Source: a virus. Taken from it: a stretch of DNA of 42,555 nt. Position 1 is the stretch's first letter, and each line of letters begins with the position of its first letter. The DNA is taken from the IMG/VR virus record IMGVR_UViG_3300021376_000124, positions 1-42,555 of that record; one strand, given 5' to 3'. The position numbers were made by a program, and so were the translations under genes. Positions 33,062 through 41,579 of this stretch are shown here, one piece after another. The notes under the pieces are model-generated. The model did not search any database. It was given only the letters and a program-made list of their open reading frames with translations, and was not told the DNA's origin.

Positions 33062-35524
33062 ATGGGAATCCGCGCAACAGACAGAAATAGAAATTTATTC
33101 CTAAAAGGGTTCAGACTTTCTGACCAGGGTAGTAATGAAGACCCTACATATTTGGGTTTTAAATTTGTTTTTGATTTTGGAGTATTACCCGTGAATGATG
33201 AATATGGGTGGGCTCCAAGTCCCCTACTTAGAGTGCCAAACTACACCAATGAAGGAATTGCAACTGGTTTGGGTAATCCATTTTACCAACCTCAATATTC
33301 AAATTTCAACAATATAGCTTATTATTCGGCCTACCACTATTTGCTGCAAAGAGAAGGCGGTTTTGTGGCAGAAGCTAACCGGACAAAAAGAGCAAATGCT
33401 TTAAGACAGTTTCAAGTTTTGCTTCAAAATATTAACAATAATTCTCCTTGGTTTTTTCAGTCCATTGAAGGACTTGACAAATTAGAAAAAATTGCCAGAA
33501 CCGGATTTCAAGACGAGGATGGGGCAGACAATTTCAGCCCACAAAAAACGGACGGAAAAACTTTAAAAATAAACTGCCTGGAATCACTAAATCTCAGAAT
33601 TACCGCCTTGAGTAATTTGTATGAGACGGCAATGTTCGATGCCGATAATATGAGATGGTTGGTTCCTAGAAATTTGAGAAAATTCACGATGTTCATTTTC
33701 GTGACAGAAATTAGAAATTTTTTCAAGAATTCTAGATTATCTGGATCTTCTACGGCTTTAGCTGCTTTGGATAATCTATCCAATACTTTAACAACGAATA
33801 GAAATCCTGGTACAAATATTCAAAATTTTCCAGCTGAGGACGGGGGGGGTTTTTCTGTAGATGGCTTTAACATGACTAGATCACTTGATAACATATCAGG
33901 AAATCCCGGAAACTCGTTCACTTCTTTTGTGTCAAATGTTTTCGGACAATCTGGGTTGCAAAGCGATGCCCAGGCTTTTCGAAACCAGCAGGACCAAACT
34001 GGCATAAAACCCGTTTTCATTTATGAATGTCACCAGTGTGAATTTGATTTTAGCGAAAGTACACCTTTGCCTTCATCGATAGACATGGGGAGCTCCTCTG
34101 CAGACTCCCTTATGGCAAAACAAAGCTTCAAAATCCATATAGGAAAGGTCAGAATGAAAAACCAATATCCCAACATTAGAACCGATAAAAAACCTTTGAT
34201 TTTAGCGGATGGAGATCAACAAGATAGGACATCGGTTCAAACCCAATCTCTAACTTTTGATGCAATTGCCAGTCAGGCCAACGAATTGATTACAAATTTT
34301 ACATCTGCCGCTGTCAATGATCTTGTAAATGAAGGCATTAATCAATTTGTTAATCCAGCACTCAGTGGATTAAACCAAACTTTGCTAGGAAACATTTATT
34401 CTTTCAATCCATCACAAATTGGCCGAATGGTCACTCCAAATGGATTCAATTTCAATGATGCCCAGAATTTTTTGAATGGAGCTGCTTCTACCGGGATTGA
34501 TAATATCTTTAAGGGAAATTTACCCAATCCACAAAAGGTAGGACTTGGAGGTCCACCAGAAAGGGCATATCCTCCAATTTCTCCCCCCCAAGATGTTTAC
34601 CCCAGAGTACCTGGTACAGATTTGGGAACTCCCTCCAGAGTTTATCCGCCACCAACAGGAGATGTATATGGAAATGTACCAGGTTCCGATTTAGGACCTC
34701 CTGATCGGGTTTACCCTGTGACGACTGGAGATGTCTATGACACATCACCTGGAACTGCTTTAGGTCCACCAGACAGGGTTTATCCAGCTCCTGGCGGAGA
34801 CGTTTATACCAATGTTCCTGGTTCAGATCTTGGCGTACCAGATCGTGTCTACCCAAATCCGGTCGGAGACGTGTATGATCGTGTTCCCGGATCAGACCTA
34901 GGTGCCCCCGATCGGGTCTACCCGATCCCAGGGGGTGACGTGTATGATCGTGTTCCTGGATCAGACCTAGGTGCCCCCGATCGGGTGTACCCGATCCCGG
35001 GCGGAGACGCGTACGAGAATGTTCCGGGATCAGACCTAGGTGCCCCCGATCGGGTGTACCCGATCCCGGGCGGAGACGCGTACGAGAATGTTCCGGGGCG
35101 CGATTTGGGAGTACCTGATCGGGTTTACCCCTCCGATCCAATCGGAGACATTTATTCGGGGGTACCAGGACCAGATTTGGGTGTTCCTGATCGGGTCTAT
35201 CCTATAACCCGTGGCGATGTGTACACCGAAGATTCTATTTTTGGAACACTACCCAGAGAACAAGTTTATACCCCAAGTACTCTGGCAAACGTGGCAGGAG
35301 AACTCAGGTCCAGAGAAAATTCATTCACAGAACCACCCAAATCTGTTTATGAACCGGTTGTATTTAAACCACCCCAGGGAGGTCTTGGTGATGTTTATCC
35401 TCCAACCGTTGGTGATTTCATTATAGAGCCTCCGCTAAATTTAGGTAACATGAAACCCCCTAGCAAATTCAATCCTAGTTTAGGAACATTCAATCCTACC
35501 GAAGAGATAGAAGACGAACAGTAA
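33062..35524 (+). CDS. Tail/baseplate structural protein with 23-residue Pro/Gly/Asp repeats
   Basis: An 820-residue protein. Residues 1-350 are structural: PWFFQSIEGLDKLEKIAR, NLYETAMFDADNMRWLVPRN and LRKFTMFIFVTEIRNFF, then FIYECHQCEFDFSES and KIHIGKVRMKNQYP, which read like a tail-tube-associated domain. A helical and Asn/Gln-rich segment (residues 380-480) follows. Residues about 511-718 are nine tandem units of the type DVYDRVPGSDLGAPDRVYPI plus PGG, then a degenerate unit and a Pro-rich C-terminus. The stop codon overlaps the spike ATG by one base. The repeat could be a flexible arm or fibre attached to the baseplate. Function of both parts is not known. Confidence 0.65.
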   Translation: MGIRATDRNRNLFLKGFRLSDQGSNEDPTYLGFKFVFDFGVLPVNDEYGWAPSPLLRVPNYTNEGIATGLGNPFYQPQYSNFNNIAYYSAYHYLLQREGGFVAEANRTKRANALRQFQVLLQNINNNSPWFFQSIEGLDKLEKIARTGFQDEDGADNFSPQKTDGKTLKINCLESLNLRITALSNLYETAMFDADNMRWLVPRNLRKFTMFIFVTEIRNFFKNSRLSGSSTALAALDNLSNTLTTNRNPGTNIQNFPAEDGGGFSVDGFNMTRSLDNISGNPGNSFTSFVSNVFGQSGLQSDAQAFRNQQDQTGIKPVFIYECHQCEFDFSESTPLPSSIDMGSSSADSLMAKQSFKIHIGKVRMKNQYPNIRTDKKPLILADGDQQDRTSVQTQSLTFDAIASQANELITNFTSAAVNDLVNEGINQFVNPALSGLNQTLLGNIYSFNPSQIGRMVTPNGFNFNDAQNFLNGAASTGIDNIFKGNLPNPQKVGLGGPPERAYPPISPPQDVYPRVPGTDLGTPSRVYPPPTGDVYGNVPGSDLGPPDRVYPVTTGDVYDTSPGTALGPPDRVYPAPGGDVYTNVPGSDLGVPDRVYPNPVGDVYDRVPGSDLGAPDRVYPIPGGDVYDRVPGSDLGAPDRVYPIPGGDAYENVPGSDLGAPDRVYPIPGGDAYENVPGRDLGVPDRVYPSDPIGDIYSGVPGPDLGVPDRVYPITRGDVYTEDSIFGTLPREQVYTPSTLANVAGELRSRENSFTEPPKSVYEPVVFKPPQGGLGDVYPPTVGDFIIEPPLNLGNMKPPSKFNPSLGTFNPTEEIEDEQ
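34592..35215 (+). repeat. Tandem 69-bp coding repeat (23-residue Pro/Gly/Asp units)
   Basis: Nine in-frame units: eight of 69 bases and one of 72. Consensus D-V-Y-x-x-V-P-G-S-D-L-G-x-P-D-R-V-Y-P-x-x-x-G. Units 6-8 are nearly identical in DNA (34958-35028 equals 35027-35097 at a 69-base offset), pointing to recent duplication by slippage or unequal exchange. This part is visibly richer in G and C than its surroundings. Confidence 0.93.
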
Positions 35525-36192
35525 TGGCAAATCCGCGTTTTTATTTAGGACAGGTCGTCGATATCAACGATCCAAACAAATCAGGCAGAGCCAGAATAAG
35601 GGTTTTTGGTCTCTTTGATGGACTAGAACAAGAAGATATTCCATGGGCTAGCCAATTAAGTGGTCTTTCTTTTGGAAAAGGTGGGGCTGGAACCATTTCT
35701 ATTCCAAAAATGGGAGCAATCGTGGTGGTCCAGTTCGACGGACAGAATTACTACAAAATGAACTATTACGCGGAGAAGGACTATTCCGAGGACATGTTGG
35801 CCGAGATAGCAGATTCCTATGAGGGAGCACAGGTCATCATGTACGATACGGAAGCCGAGCCTGGTCCCTTGACTTTATTTTACACGAAAAAGAAAGGTGC
35901 TGTTTTCTCTTTGGGCAACGCCAAAATCCAATTTGATACACAGGATGGGGGTCAGCTCAGAGTGGTCATCGAAATGGGTCAAGATCAAATTAGAATGGAA
36001 AATAACAAGGTGATCATTAACTCCAATAACATCGAACTGGGCGAAGCTGCCATTGAGGCAGTAATCAAAGGTAATACTTTCCAAACCTACTTTAATTCAC
36101 ACACCCATATTGGTAATTTGGGTGCACCCACCTCTCCCCCAGTCGTACCTTCCACTCCTAATCATTTGTCTACGGTCAGCAAAACCAGATAA
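35524..36192 (+). CDS. Baseplate central spike protein (gp5/gpV OB-fold, no lysozyme domain)
   Basis: The membrane-piercing spike base. The N-terminal OB-fold reads RFYLGQVVDINDPNKSGRAR, then IRVFGLFDGLEQEDIPWASQ, then GTISIPKMGAIVVVQFDG, the standard gp5/gpV/VgrG order. A connecting segment leads to beta-helix-like strands (QIRMENNKVIINSNNIELG) and the end FNSHTHIGNLG with APTSPPVVPSTP, like spike ends that hold the tip protein. At 222 aa it lacks the lysozyme domain found in T4 gp5. It overlaps the preceding stop by one base, and the next gene starts after 2 bases. Confidence 0.86.
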   Translation: MANPRFYLGQVVDINDPNKSGRARIRVFGLFDGLEQEDIPWASQLSGLSFGKGGAGTISIPKMGAIVVVQFDGQNYYKMNYYAEKDYSEDMLAEIADSYEGAQVIMYDTEAEPGPLTLFYTKKKGAVFSLGNAKIQFDTQDGGQLRVVIEMGQDQIRMENNKVIINSNNIELGEAAIEAVIKGNTFQTYFNSHTHIGNLGAPTSPPVVPSTPNHLSTVSKTR

Positions 36193-36194
36193 TT

Positions 36195-38957
36195 ATGTCA
36201 ATTCCAAAATGTTTGAAAGATAATCAGATTGCGAATTTTGTTGAAAATGTTAATCAAACTGCAGACAAAATCTTAGGTGAAAGTAAATTCAAAATACCAA
36301 ACCCGGCACTACCCGGTCTTGGTTTATTAATAAAGTTACAAATAAGAATATTTGAAAAATCAATTCTGTTTATTTTTCTACCAATTATACAAGGAAAGGA
36401 AGTAGTGACAAATGCTTTCAAAACTTTTCGAGTTTTAAAAAACATCAGGAAAGGTTTAAATCAAATTATAGATACAGTAAGAAATCCAATTCAAGAACTT
36501 CTTAATCAAGCTATTAATGACCCGTTGGCAGAGGAATTTCCATTTCCGGTATTTTTTCGGTATGGAATAAACCCCCGGGGTAACATACAGAGTTTAATCG
36601 ATGAAATAGATAGGGCTGGTACCGATGTCAGCTCTGAAAATTTACTGTTGAATTACAAAATAGAATTCAATTCTATTTTAGATCCAACCCCTGGATTGAT
36701 CACATCCCCAAATGATTCCCCAAACAATTTACGACAGATGAAAGTTAATTTCACGAGTGAAGCTGGGGAAACAGATTCCCCTTTGGTTTTTTTGAAACCT
36801 GGTGATTATTTTTCTCTTGATTTCCAAAACTCCACAAACACTTATCGTGTTTCCTCTATCGATTTACAAAACAATTTTGTTGAGCTTTTTTTTCAAATAC
36901 AGGCAGCTTCTAATTCTGGTTCTGGGATAACAGAAGAAAAAGTTTTCTCTCCTGGATTTTCTTCGGCATCTCTTAGAATTTCAAGAAAAATTACGCTGAG
37001 ACAATTTTTAACAGAAGGGGGTTTTTTATTAATTCCATTTTCTGCTTTAGGAATTGATCTTCCAATTTCTTTAGAATTAGGTAATTTCGATCGATTGAAA
37101 GAAAACAATCCAACTTACAAATTCGTGAAGGGATTGGAGGCTATATCCAATTTGAATTTTTCAAAAGTTTTAGGCGATATGATCGATGGGATTTTTCCGG
37201 TTATCGATTGGGAAGAAATTCAGAAAGATGTTAGATTTAGAAGTACAAAAGAGGTTGCAAAGTTAGAAATAGTAAATTTGGCTCGTTTCCTCCAAATTGG
37301 AATCGAAAATCCTTTCTTTTTAATCAAAATCATTTTAAATTATTTGAAGCTTCTTCTCCTGCCAATACAGGTAGTTGTTTCTATATTTGAAACAATACTT
37401 TCACAAATTCGTTCTCCGGTAGGTCTAATCAGAACTGTGTTTCGAATTATTGCCAGCCCATTGAGATTTTTATGCGACATTATTTCTGATGCTTTTTTAA
37501 AATTCCTGAGAGGATATTTAGAACCCCCCTTGGCCCCATTGATTCCTTGGAACGATCTAGTGCAAGATCCTGATGCTCAAGGTAGGGGGTTGAAACCCCT
37601 ATTTTCCGATTTGATTTGTGGATCTTTCAAAAGAAAATTAGGAAATTATAAACCTAATTCTAATTTTTTTGTTCGGGAGTCATCCAAATTAAAAACACCG
37701 ACGGGAGAAAATCCAATCGTTCAATTAAGTTATAATTTAACACAAAATCTCATTCCTGATCTAGGCGAGGTAAGTTTGTCATCTCCTATATTGATTCAAA
37801 ATTCCTCAATGAGATTCAGCACAATTACAGACACTGTTGAAAATGGTCTTGCTTATTTGGCTTCTCTTCAATACGGAGACACCTTTTATCTCAGTTCTGG
37901 TAATCAATTTCAAAATTTTAGGGTAACCGGGAAGAGACTTCTTCAGGAAAAAAATGGAAATTATTTCGAATATTTAGTACAACCGGTAGATGTGGCCGAA
38001 GTGTATCCCACACAGGAAGATCAACAACTTCAATCTTCCTACAATGGGATAGTCTCCGAACAATTTAAAGCATCGATCAGTATAAACAATCCAAATAAAA
38101 CTTTTTTGTTTATTTTGGAAAAATATTTGCCTCTGAAGGCCATAGCCGCATGGGAAAGCATCAAAGGAATTTTTGCTATTGTAGTTGCTATCGCTGCAGA
38201 AATTCCATCTATTCTTCCCATTTGTTTTTCATGTATATTTTCTGGCGGAAATAAAAGCAATCCTGAAACATCATCATCCCTAACACAAGGCGGGATTTCA
38301 GATTACATTGAAGGATTCATTAAATCTTTAGACATCGAATTAGATCCAACCAAATTTGACTGGGGAGAATATGATTCAGGAGAAGCAAGAGAAATTTCAC
38401 AGGAATTTTTCAGGGATATCCAAGAAAGAGAAATATATCCAGGGAGTGGAGGTGGATCTGAAAAAACACCAAACACGGAAGGTGGAATTCAAGAACTTTT
38501 TATAGAATTACAAAAAGCCAGGGCAGCAGAAGGTAAACCTACCGTAATAAGAAGACAAGATCTTCCTTCACAGGTCCAGAAAAATTTCAGATGGGATTCC
38601 TTGACGTTGAACCAAATTGGGGAGAATTTGAAAGTTTTGTCTAGAGTTGCCTTTGAGCTTTCCTTCAGGGCAACAGATAAAAGTCAAAGCGAATTGGTTT
38701 CAAAGTCAATACCAATCACAGTTTGGGCTTTAACAGAAGATGGAGAAGGAGAATTCAAAATAATTAACAATGGTCAACTTTTTCAATCGTTCGTAGATTA
38801 CTCTTTTTTCAAATTATATTTTGATACACCTTCTAAAGAAGAAAAAAACCCGATCAGAACCACAGAATATAGATTTCGAGCTTCTGATGTTCGATATTAC
38901 GTTCATCTGAATTTCAGATTTGCGAAAGAATATTTGTTACCTTCACTCAAAAGTTAA
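36195..38957 (+). CDS. Large unknown tail-module protein with hydrophobic segments
   Basis: A 920-residue protein not recognised. Hydrophobic stretches lie near residues 44-66 (LLIKLQIRIFEKSILFIFLP), 372-402 (FFLIKIILNYLKLLLLPIQV) and 655-680 (GIFAIVVAIAAEIPSILPIC). The remainder alternates beta-like segments with acidic loops. It has no signal peptide. Position directly after the spike suggests a baseplate or wedge component, or a tail protein that touches the membrane during infection. Its C-terminal 250 residues (after a Gly/Ser-rich break near residue 755) look like a separate domain. 18 bases separate its stop from an in-frame upstream ATG of the next gene that I judged not to be used. 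Confidence 0.6.
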   Translation: MSIPKCLKDNQIANFVENVNQTADKILGESKFKIPNPALPGLGLLIKLQIRIFEKSILFIFLPIIQGKEVVTNAFKTFRVLKNIRKGLNQIIDTVRNPIQELLNQAINDPLAEEFPFPVFFRYGINPRGNIQSLIDEIDRAGTDVSSENLLLNYKIEFNSILDPTPGLITSPNDSPNNLRQMKVNFTSEAGETDSPLVFLKPGDYFSLDFQNSTNTYRVSSIDLQNNFVELFFQIQAASNSGSGITEEKVFSPGFSSASLRISRKITLRQFLTEGGFLLIPFSALGIDLPISLELGNFDRLKENNPTYKFVKGLEAISNLNFSKVLGDMIDGIFPVIDWEEIQKDVRFRSTKEVAKLEIVNLARFLQIGIENPFFLIKIILNYLKLLLLPIQVVVSIFETILSQIRSPVGLIRTVFRIIASPLRFLCDIISDAFLKFLRGYLEPPLAPLIPWNDLVQDPDAQGRGLKPLFSDLICGSFKRKLGNYKPNSNFFVRESSKLKTPTGENPIVQLSYNLTQNLIPDLGEVSLSSPILIQNSSMRFSTITDTVENGLAYLASLQYGDTFYLSSGNQFQNFRVTGKRLLQEKNGNYFEYLVQPVDVAEVYPTQEDQQLQSSYNGIVSEQFKASISINNPNKTFLFILEKYLPLKAIAAWESIKGIFAIVVAIAAEIPSILPICFSCIFSGGNKSNPETSSSLTQGGISDYIEGFIKSLDIELDPTKFDWGEYDSGEAREISQEFFRDIQEREIYPGSGGGSEKTPNTEGGIQELFIELQKARAAEGKPTVIRRQDLPSQVQKNFRWDSLTLNQIGENLKVLSRVAFELSFRATDKSQSELVSKSIPITVWALTEDGEGEFKIINNGQLFQSFVDYSFFKLYFDTPSKEEKNPIRTTEYRFRASDVRYYVHLNFRFAKEYLLPSLKS

Positions 38958-38991
38958 ACCCTAATTTGAGTTTGGATGTTGGTTTTGAAAA

Positions 38992-39000
38992 GATATATAG
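38992..39000 (+). promoter_or_regulatory. Candidate late promoter element GATATATAG
   Basis: GATATATAG begins 32 bases before the ATG at 39024. It lies inside the possible 16-codon upstream extension of that gene (ATG 38976), which argues against that extension. Confidence 0.52.
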
Positions 39001-39023
39001 ATCGTCTTTTTAAACCAAAAAAA

Positions 39024-40187
39024 ATGAAATCATCCAAAAAAATTTCCGTAGAGACTTCTAGTTTCAACTGGGACATTCCCAACAACTTCACGGTGAATAC
39101 AAAATTCAAAACCGCCGAGAAGACCAAAGTTTACTGTCATGAAAGTTATGCTTTGGAATTGTATAATCTAATGACTGGCAATTTGAGCGGCATTAGAACT
39201 TCGAAGGATTTATCCGCCGGGGGATCTTATTCGTGTGTTATTTCTGCTTCTGATTCCACCCACGCCTTGGCTCAAACAGATTCTGGACAGACGATTTATA
39301 TCGATCTAAAAAAAGAATCTAAAGATGCTGCCAGACTTGGTCTAATAGATGCCATCAACTTTGAAGTTGGCTCCGAAATTAAAGCAGCAGTTCGACAAAT
39401 TTCTGGAACTTATTTTGGTTCTGTTGTAGATTGTTACATTCAAAATCTAAAGGCTGAATTTTTCGATCAAATCAAAAAGCAAAGCCTGGCCTACGAGGCA
39501 AGGGTAAAATCCATCAATAAAGGTGGATATCTTGTTGATGTTAATGGAATTGAGTGTTTTCTTCCTGGATCTTTGGCAGCGGCTAATAAGATTACCGATT
39601 TTGATTCCTACATCGGAAAGAAATTTTATGTCATGATCGATGGTTATGTTGCTGCCAAAGACATCTTTGTTGTTTCTTACAAGAAGTATTTACACAAAAT
39701 CATGGATCACAAAATCCAGGAATTAGATTTAACCAAAAAATACAAAGGTCACGTAACTGGAACTTCTGCCTTTGGTGTATTTGTAGAATGGGAGGAAATT
39801 TTCACCGGGCTAATTCACAAAACAGAATTTGAAAATCAAGTCATCGAAGGATTCAATCCTGGTGATGAAATCGAATTTTACATCAAGGAAATTAAGGACG
39901 ACAATCGTCTTACCTTAACTTTCGGTGAACCATTGGAGAAAAATAAGTGGATGTACGAATTGAAGAAGGCTGTGGAAGATGGAACTTCAGAACCTATGAA
40001 TGCCACTGTCAAACACAAAAGGAAAAATGGTGCCCTAATCGAAATTGGGGATTCGGGTCAGATGGCTCTCGTGCCACAGGAAAAACTTGGAAAGAATTCC
40101 AAAAATCTTCAGGCGGGAGACACCATCCGGGTTCAGATTTATCAGGTAGATCCATTGGCCGGAAAAATATTCGCCAGTCAGGTATAA
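39024..40187 (+). CDS. S1-domain RNA-binding protein (ribosomal protein S1-like)
   Basis: The start was placed at 39024, downstream of a GATATATAG element; an in-frame ATG at 38976 would include the promoter. The 387-residue protein has at least three S1-type OB domains: near residues 152-215 (YEARVKSINKGGYLVDVNGI; ECFLPGSLAA), 236-305 (KYKGHVTGTSAFGVFVEWEE; FTGLIHKTEF; then FNPGDEIEFYI) and 322-387 (ATVKHKRKNGALIEIGDSGQ). The G-x-(F/Y)-x-V-x-(V/I), then P-x-S or GL-x-H, then G-x-x-(I/V) pattern repeats in each. The N-terminal 150 residues may hold a degenerate fourth. S1 recruits mRNA to ribosomes; this may redirect translation or process RNA. Its stop overlaps the next ATG by one base. Confidence 0.82.
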   Translation: MKSSKKISVETSSFNWDIPNNFTVNTKFKTAEKTKVYCHESYALELYNLMTGNLSGIRTSKDLSAGGSYSCVISASDSTHALAQTDSGQTIYIDLKKESKDAARLGLIDAINFEVGSEIKAAVRQISGTYFGSVVDCYIQNLKAEFFDQIKKQSLAYEARVKSINKGGYLVDVNGIECFLPGSLAAANKITDFDSYIGKKFYVMIDGYVAAKDIFVVSYKKYLHKIMDHKIQELDLTKKYKGHVTGTSAFGVFVEWEEIFTGLIHKTEFENQVIEGFNPGDEIEFYIKEIKDDNRLTLTFGEPLEKNKWMYELKKAVEDGTSEPMNATVKHKRKNGALIEIGDSGQMALVPQEKLGKNSKNLQAGDTIRVQIYQVDPLAGKIFASQV

Positions 40188-41578
40188 TGAATTCACACTT
40201 CGACAAATACCAGGCCCTATCATCATCCGTTCTAGGATTTGAATTTGAATTCTTTTCCGAAATGGTGAGGGGCCGAATTGTCGAATCACTTTCTAAGATG
40301 CTTGGGAAAAAAGTGGTTTTGTCCGACAAATACCATTCCAAAATTCCGGTTTCCGCCGACAGCTTCAAGTTGGAACCGGACTATTCTGGTGGAAGCAAGA
40401 TGAACGAATTGATCACTGGTCCTATGCCATATGGAGAAGCAATTCCAGTTTTAATCAAAGTTTTAAAATGGATTGAGGCAAACGGATGGACAACAGATCG
40501 GTGTGCTTTTCAATTTTCAATTTCTTTTGATCCTCACGACAGAAAATTGGAAAAAATGGAACGTTTGGATCGGATGAAATTCATTTTGGGAATCGATGAA
40601 GGAATCGTTTATTCGTCATTCGGAAATCGAACCAATAATGTTTATGCCAAATCTCTAAAGAAGATCGTACCGGTGAACAAATTTTCGATTTTAGAAAATA
40701 TAACCACCATCGATCCGAGGCTATTTAAGCTACCTGGGGAAAAATACTACGGGGCAAACTTCACCAAGTTACAGGATGGATATGTTGAGATACGCTATTT
40801 AGGAGGAAAGGATTACCAAAAGAAAATTAATCCCATTTTAGAAGTTACAGATTATGTTACTTTGCTGTTACATGATATTCTTTCTGGAAAAAAAGTTTAT
40901 GAAAAAGAGGATGTTCAAAAATTACAGGAGATGATGAGACAGCACACGAAGGTCGTGAGAAGTTTTTCGAATCCAGATTCATTCTTTATGAACTATCCAG
41001 ATTTTCACGTGTTGGTTGATTTAAAGGGTTACGAGGAAAATATCAAAACTTATTGGTCACATATTCGGGAAAAGATTTTTGATCTAATTGTCGAAGGTGG
41101 AATACAGGCATGTTTTTTCAATTATGACACCTCCATTGGAAGATTTCAAATCAAGGATGCCAAAAGCAAAAATGGATTGATTTTAAAGGACGTAGACATT
41201 TTCGACAGTGTGGTGAAAAATGGAAAATTGGAGAACTGTAATTTATATGGAACACAGGTAAAAAATTCGGAGCTTTACGATTGTAAGTTAGTTTTCGGTA
41301 ACAAGTTGTTCGACAGCAAATTTCAAAACTCAATAGCAGATTATGGGAATTTGCTAGAAAATTGTTATATTGATTGTCCACAACAGATGGTTGACTGTGA
41401 GGTCAAAGGCGGCGTATTGAGAAAGGCGGATCTAGGGAGAAACTCCCTCATTTCCGAACAGACCGAGAAAGTCAAAGATTTCAACGAAATTCGTACCACA
41501 CGTTTTATAGCGGATTCTAGGTTGAAAAATTTGAACGATCCGATTACCAAGATCAAATTCAAAAATATCAATTACTAA
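40187..41578 (+). CDS. Amidoligase-like protein with C-terminal pentapeptide/beta-helix-like repeats
   Basis: The start was placed at ATG 40187, one base overlapping the previous stop; the frame extends further upstream only as a shadow of the S1 gene. Residues 1-300 follow the phage amidoligase pattern (glutamine-synthetase-like peptide ligase fold): GFEFEF (Glu19, Glu21), EPDYSGGSKMNELITGP around residues 63-79, then IKVLKWIEANGWTTDR and FQFSISFD, where family members usually have HxNxS. Here His is replaced by Gln. Residues about 345-425 contain short repeats around NG/NC/DC (GKLENCNLYGTQVKNSELYD), like a pentapeptide beta-helix. At 464 aa it is longer than plain amidoligases. ATP-dependent amide bond formation is predicted; the substrate is unknown. 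Confidence 0.58.
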   Translation: MNSHFDKYQALSSSVLGFEFEFFSEMVRGRIVESLSKMLGKKVVLSDKYHSKIPVSADSFKLEPDYSGGSKMNELITGPMPYGEAIPVLIKVLKWIEANGWTTDRCAFQFSISFDPHDRKLEKMERLDRMKFILGIDEGIVYSSFGNRTNNVYAKSLKKIVPVNKFSILENITTIDPRLFKLPGEKYYGANFTKLQDGYVEIRYLGGKDYQKKINPILEVTDYVTLLLHDILSGKKVYEKEDVQKLQEMMRQHTKVVRSFSNPDSFFMNYPDFHVLVDLKGYEENIKTYWSHIREKIFDLIVEGGIQACFFNYDTSIGRFQIKDAKSKNGLILKDVDIFDSVVKNGKLENCNLYGTQVKNSELYDCKLVFGNKLFDSKFQNSIADYGNLLENCYIDCPQQMVDCEVKGGVLRKADLGRNSLISEQTEKVKDFNEIRTTRFIADSRLKNLNDPITKIKFKNINY

Positions 41579-41579
41579 C

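Noticed and set aside
34509-35141. Long minus-strand open frame opposite the 23-residue repeats
   Set aside because: Its repeats mirror those of the + strand gene, and GC-rich tandem repeats keep several frames open; no independent start context was seen.
38976-39023. Upstream ATG of the S1-domain gene
   Set aside because: The added 16 codons span the GATATATAG element, so a transcript starting there would not include them.
39947-40186. Upstream in-frame extension of the amidoligase gene
   Set aside because: It overlaps the S1-domain gene out of frame, reads as a low-quality Arg/Gly/Trp-rich shadow, and the ATG at 40187 overlaps the previous stop in the usual coupled manner.
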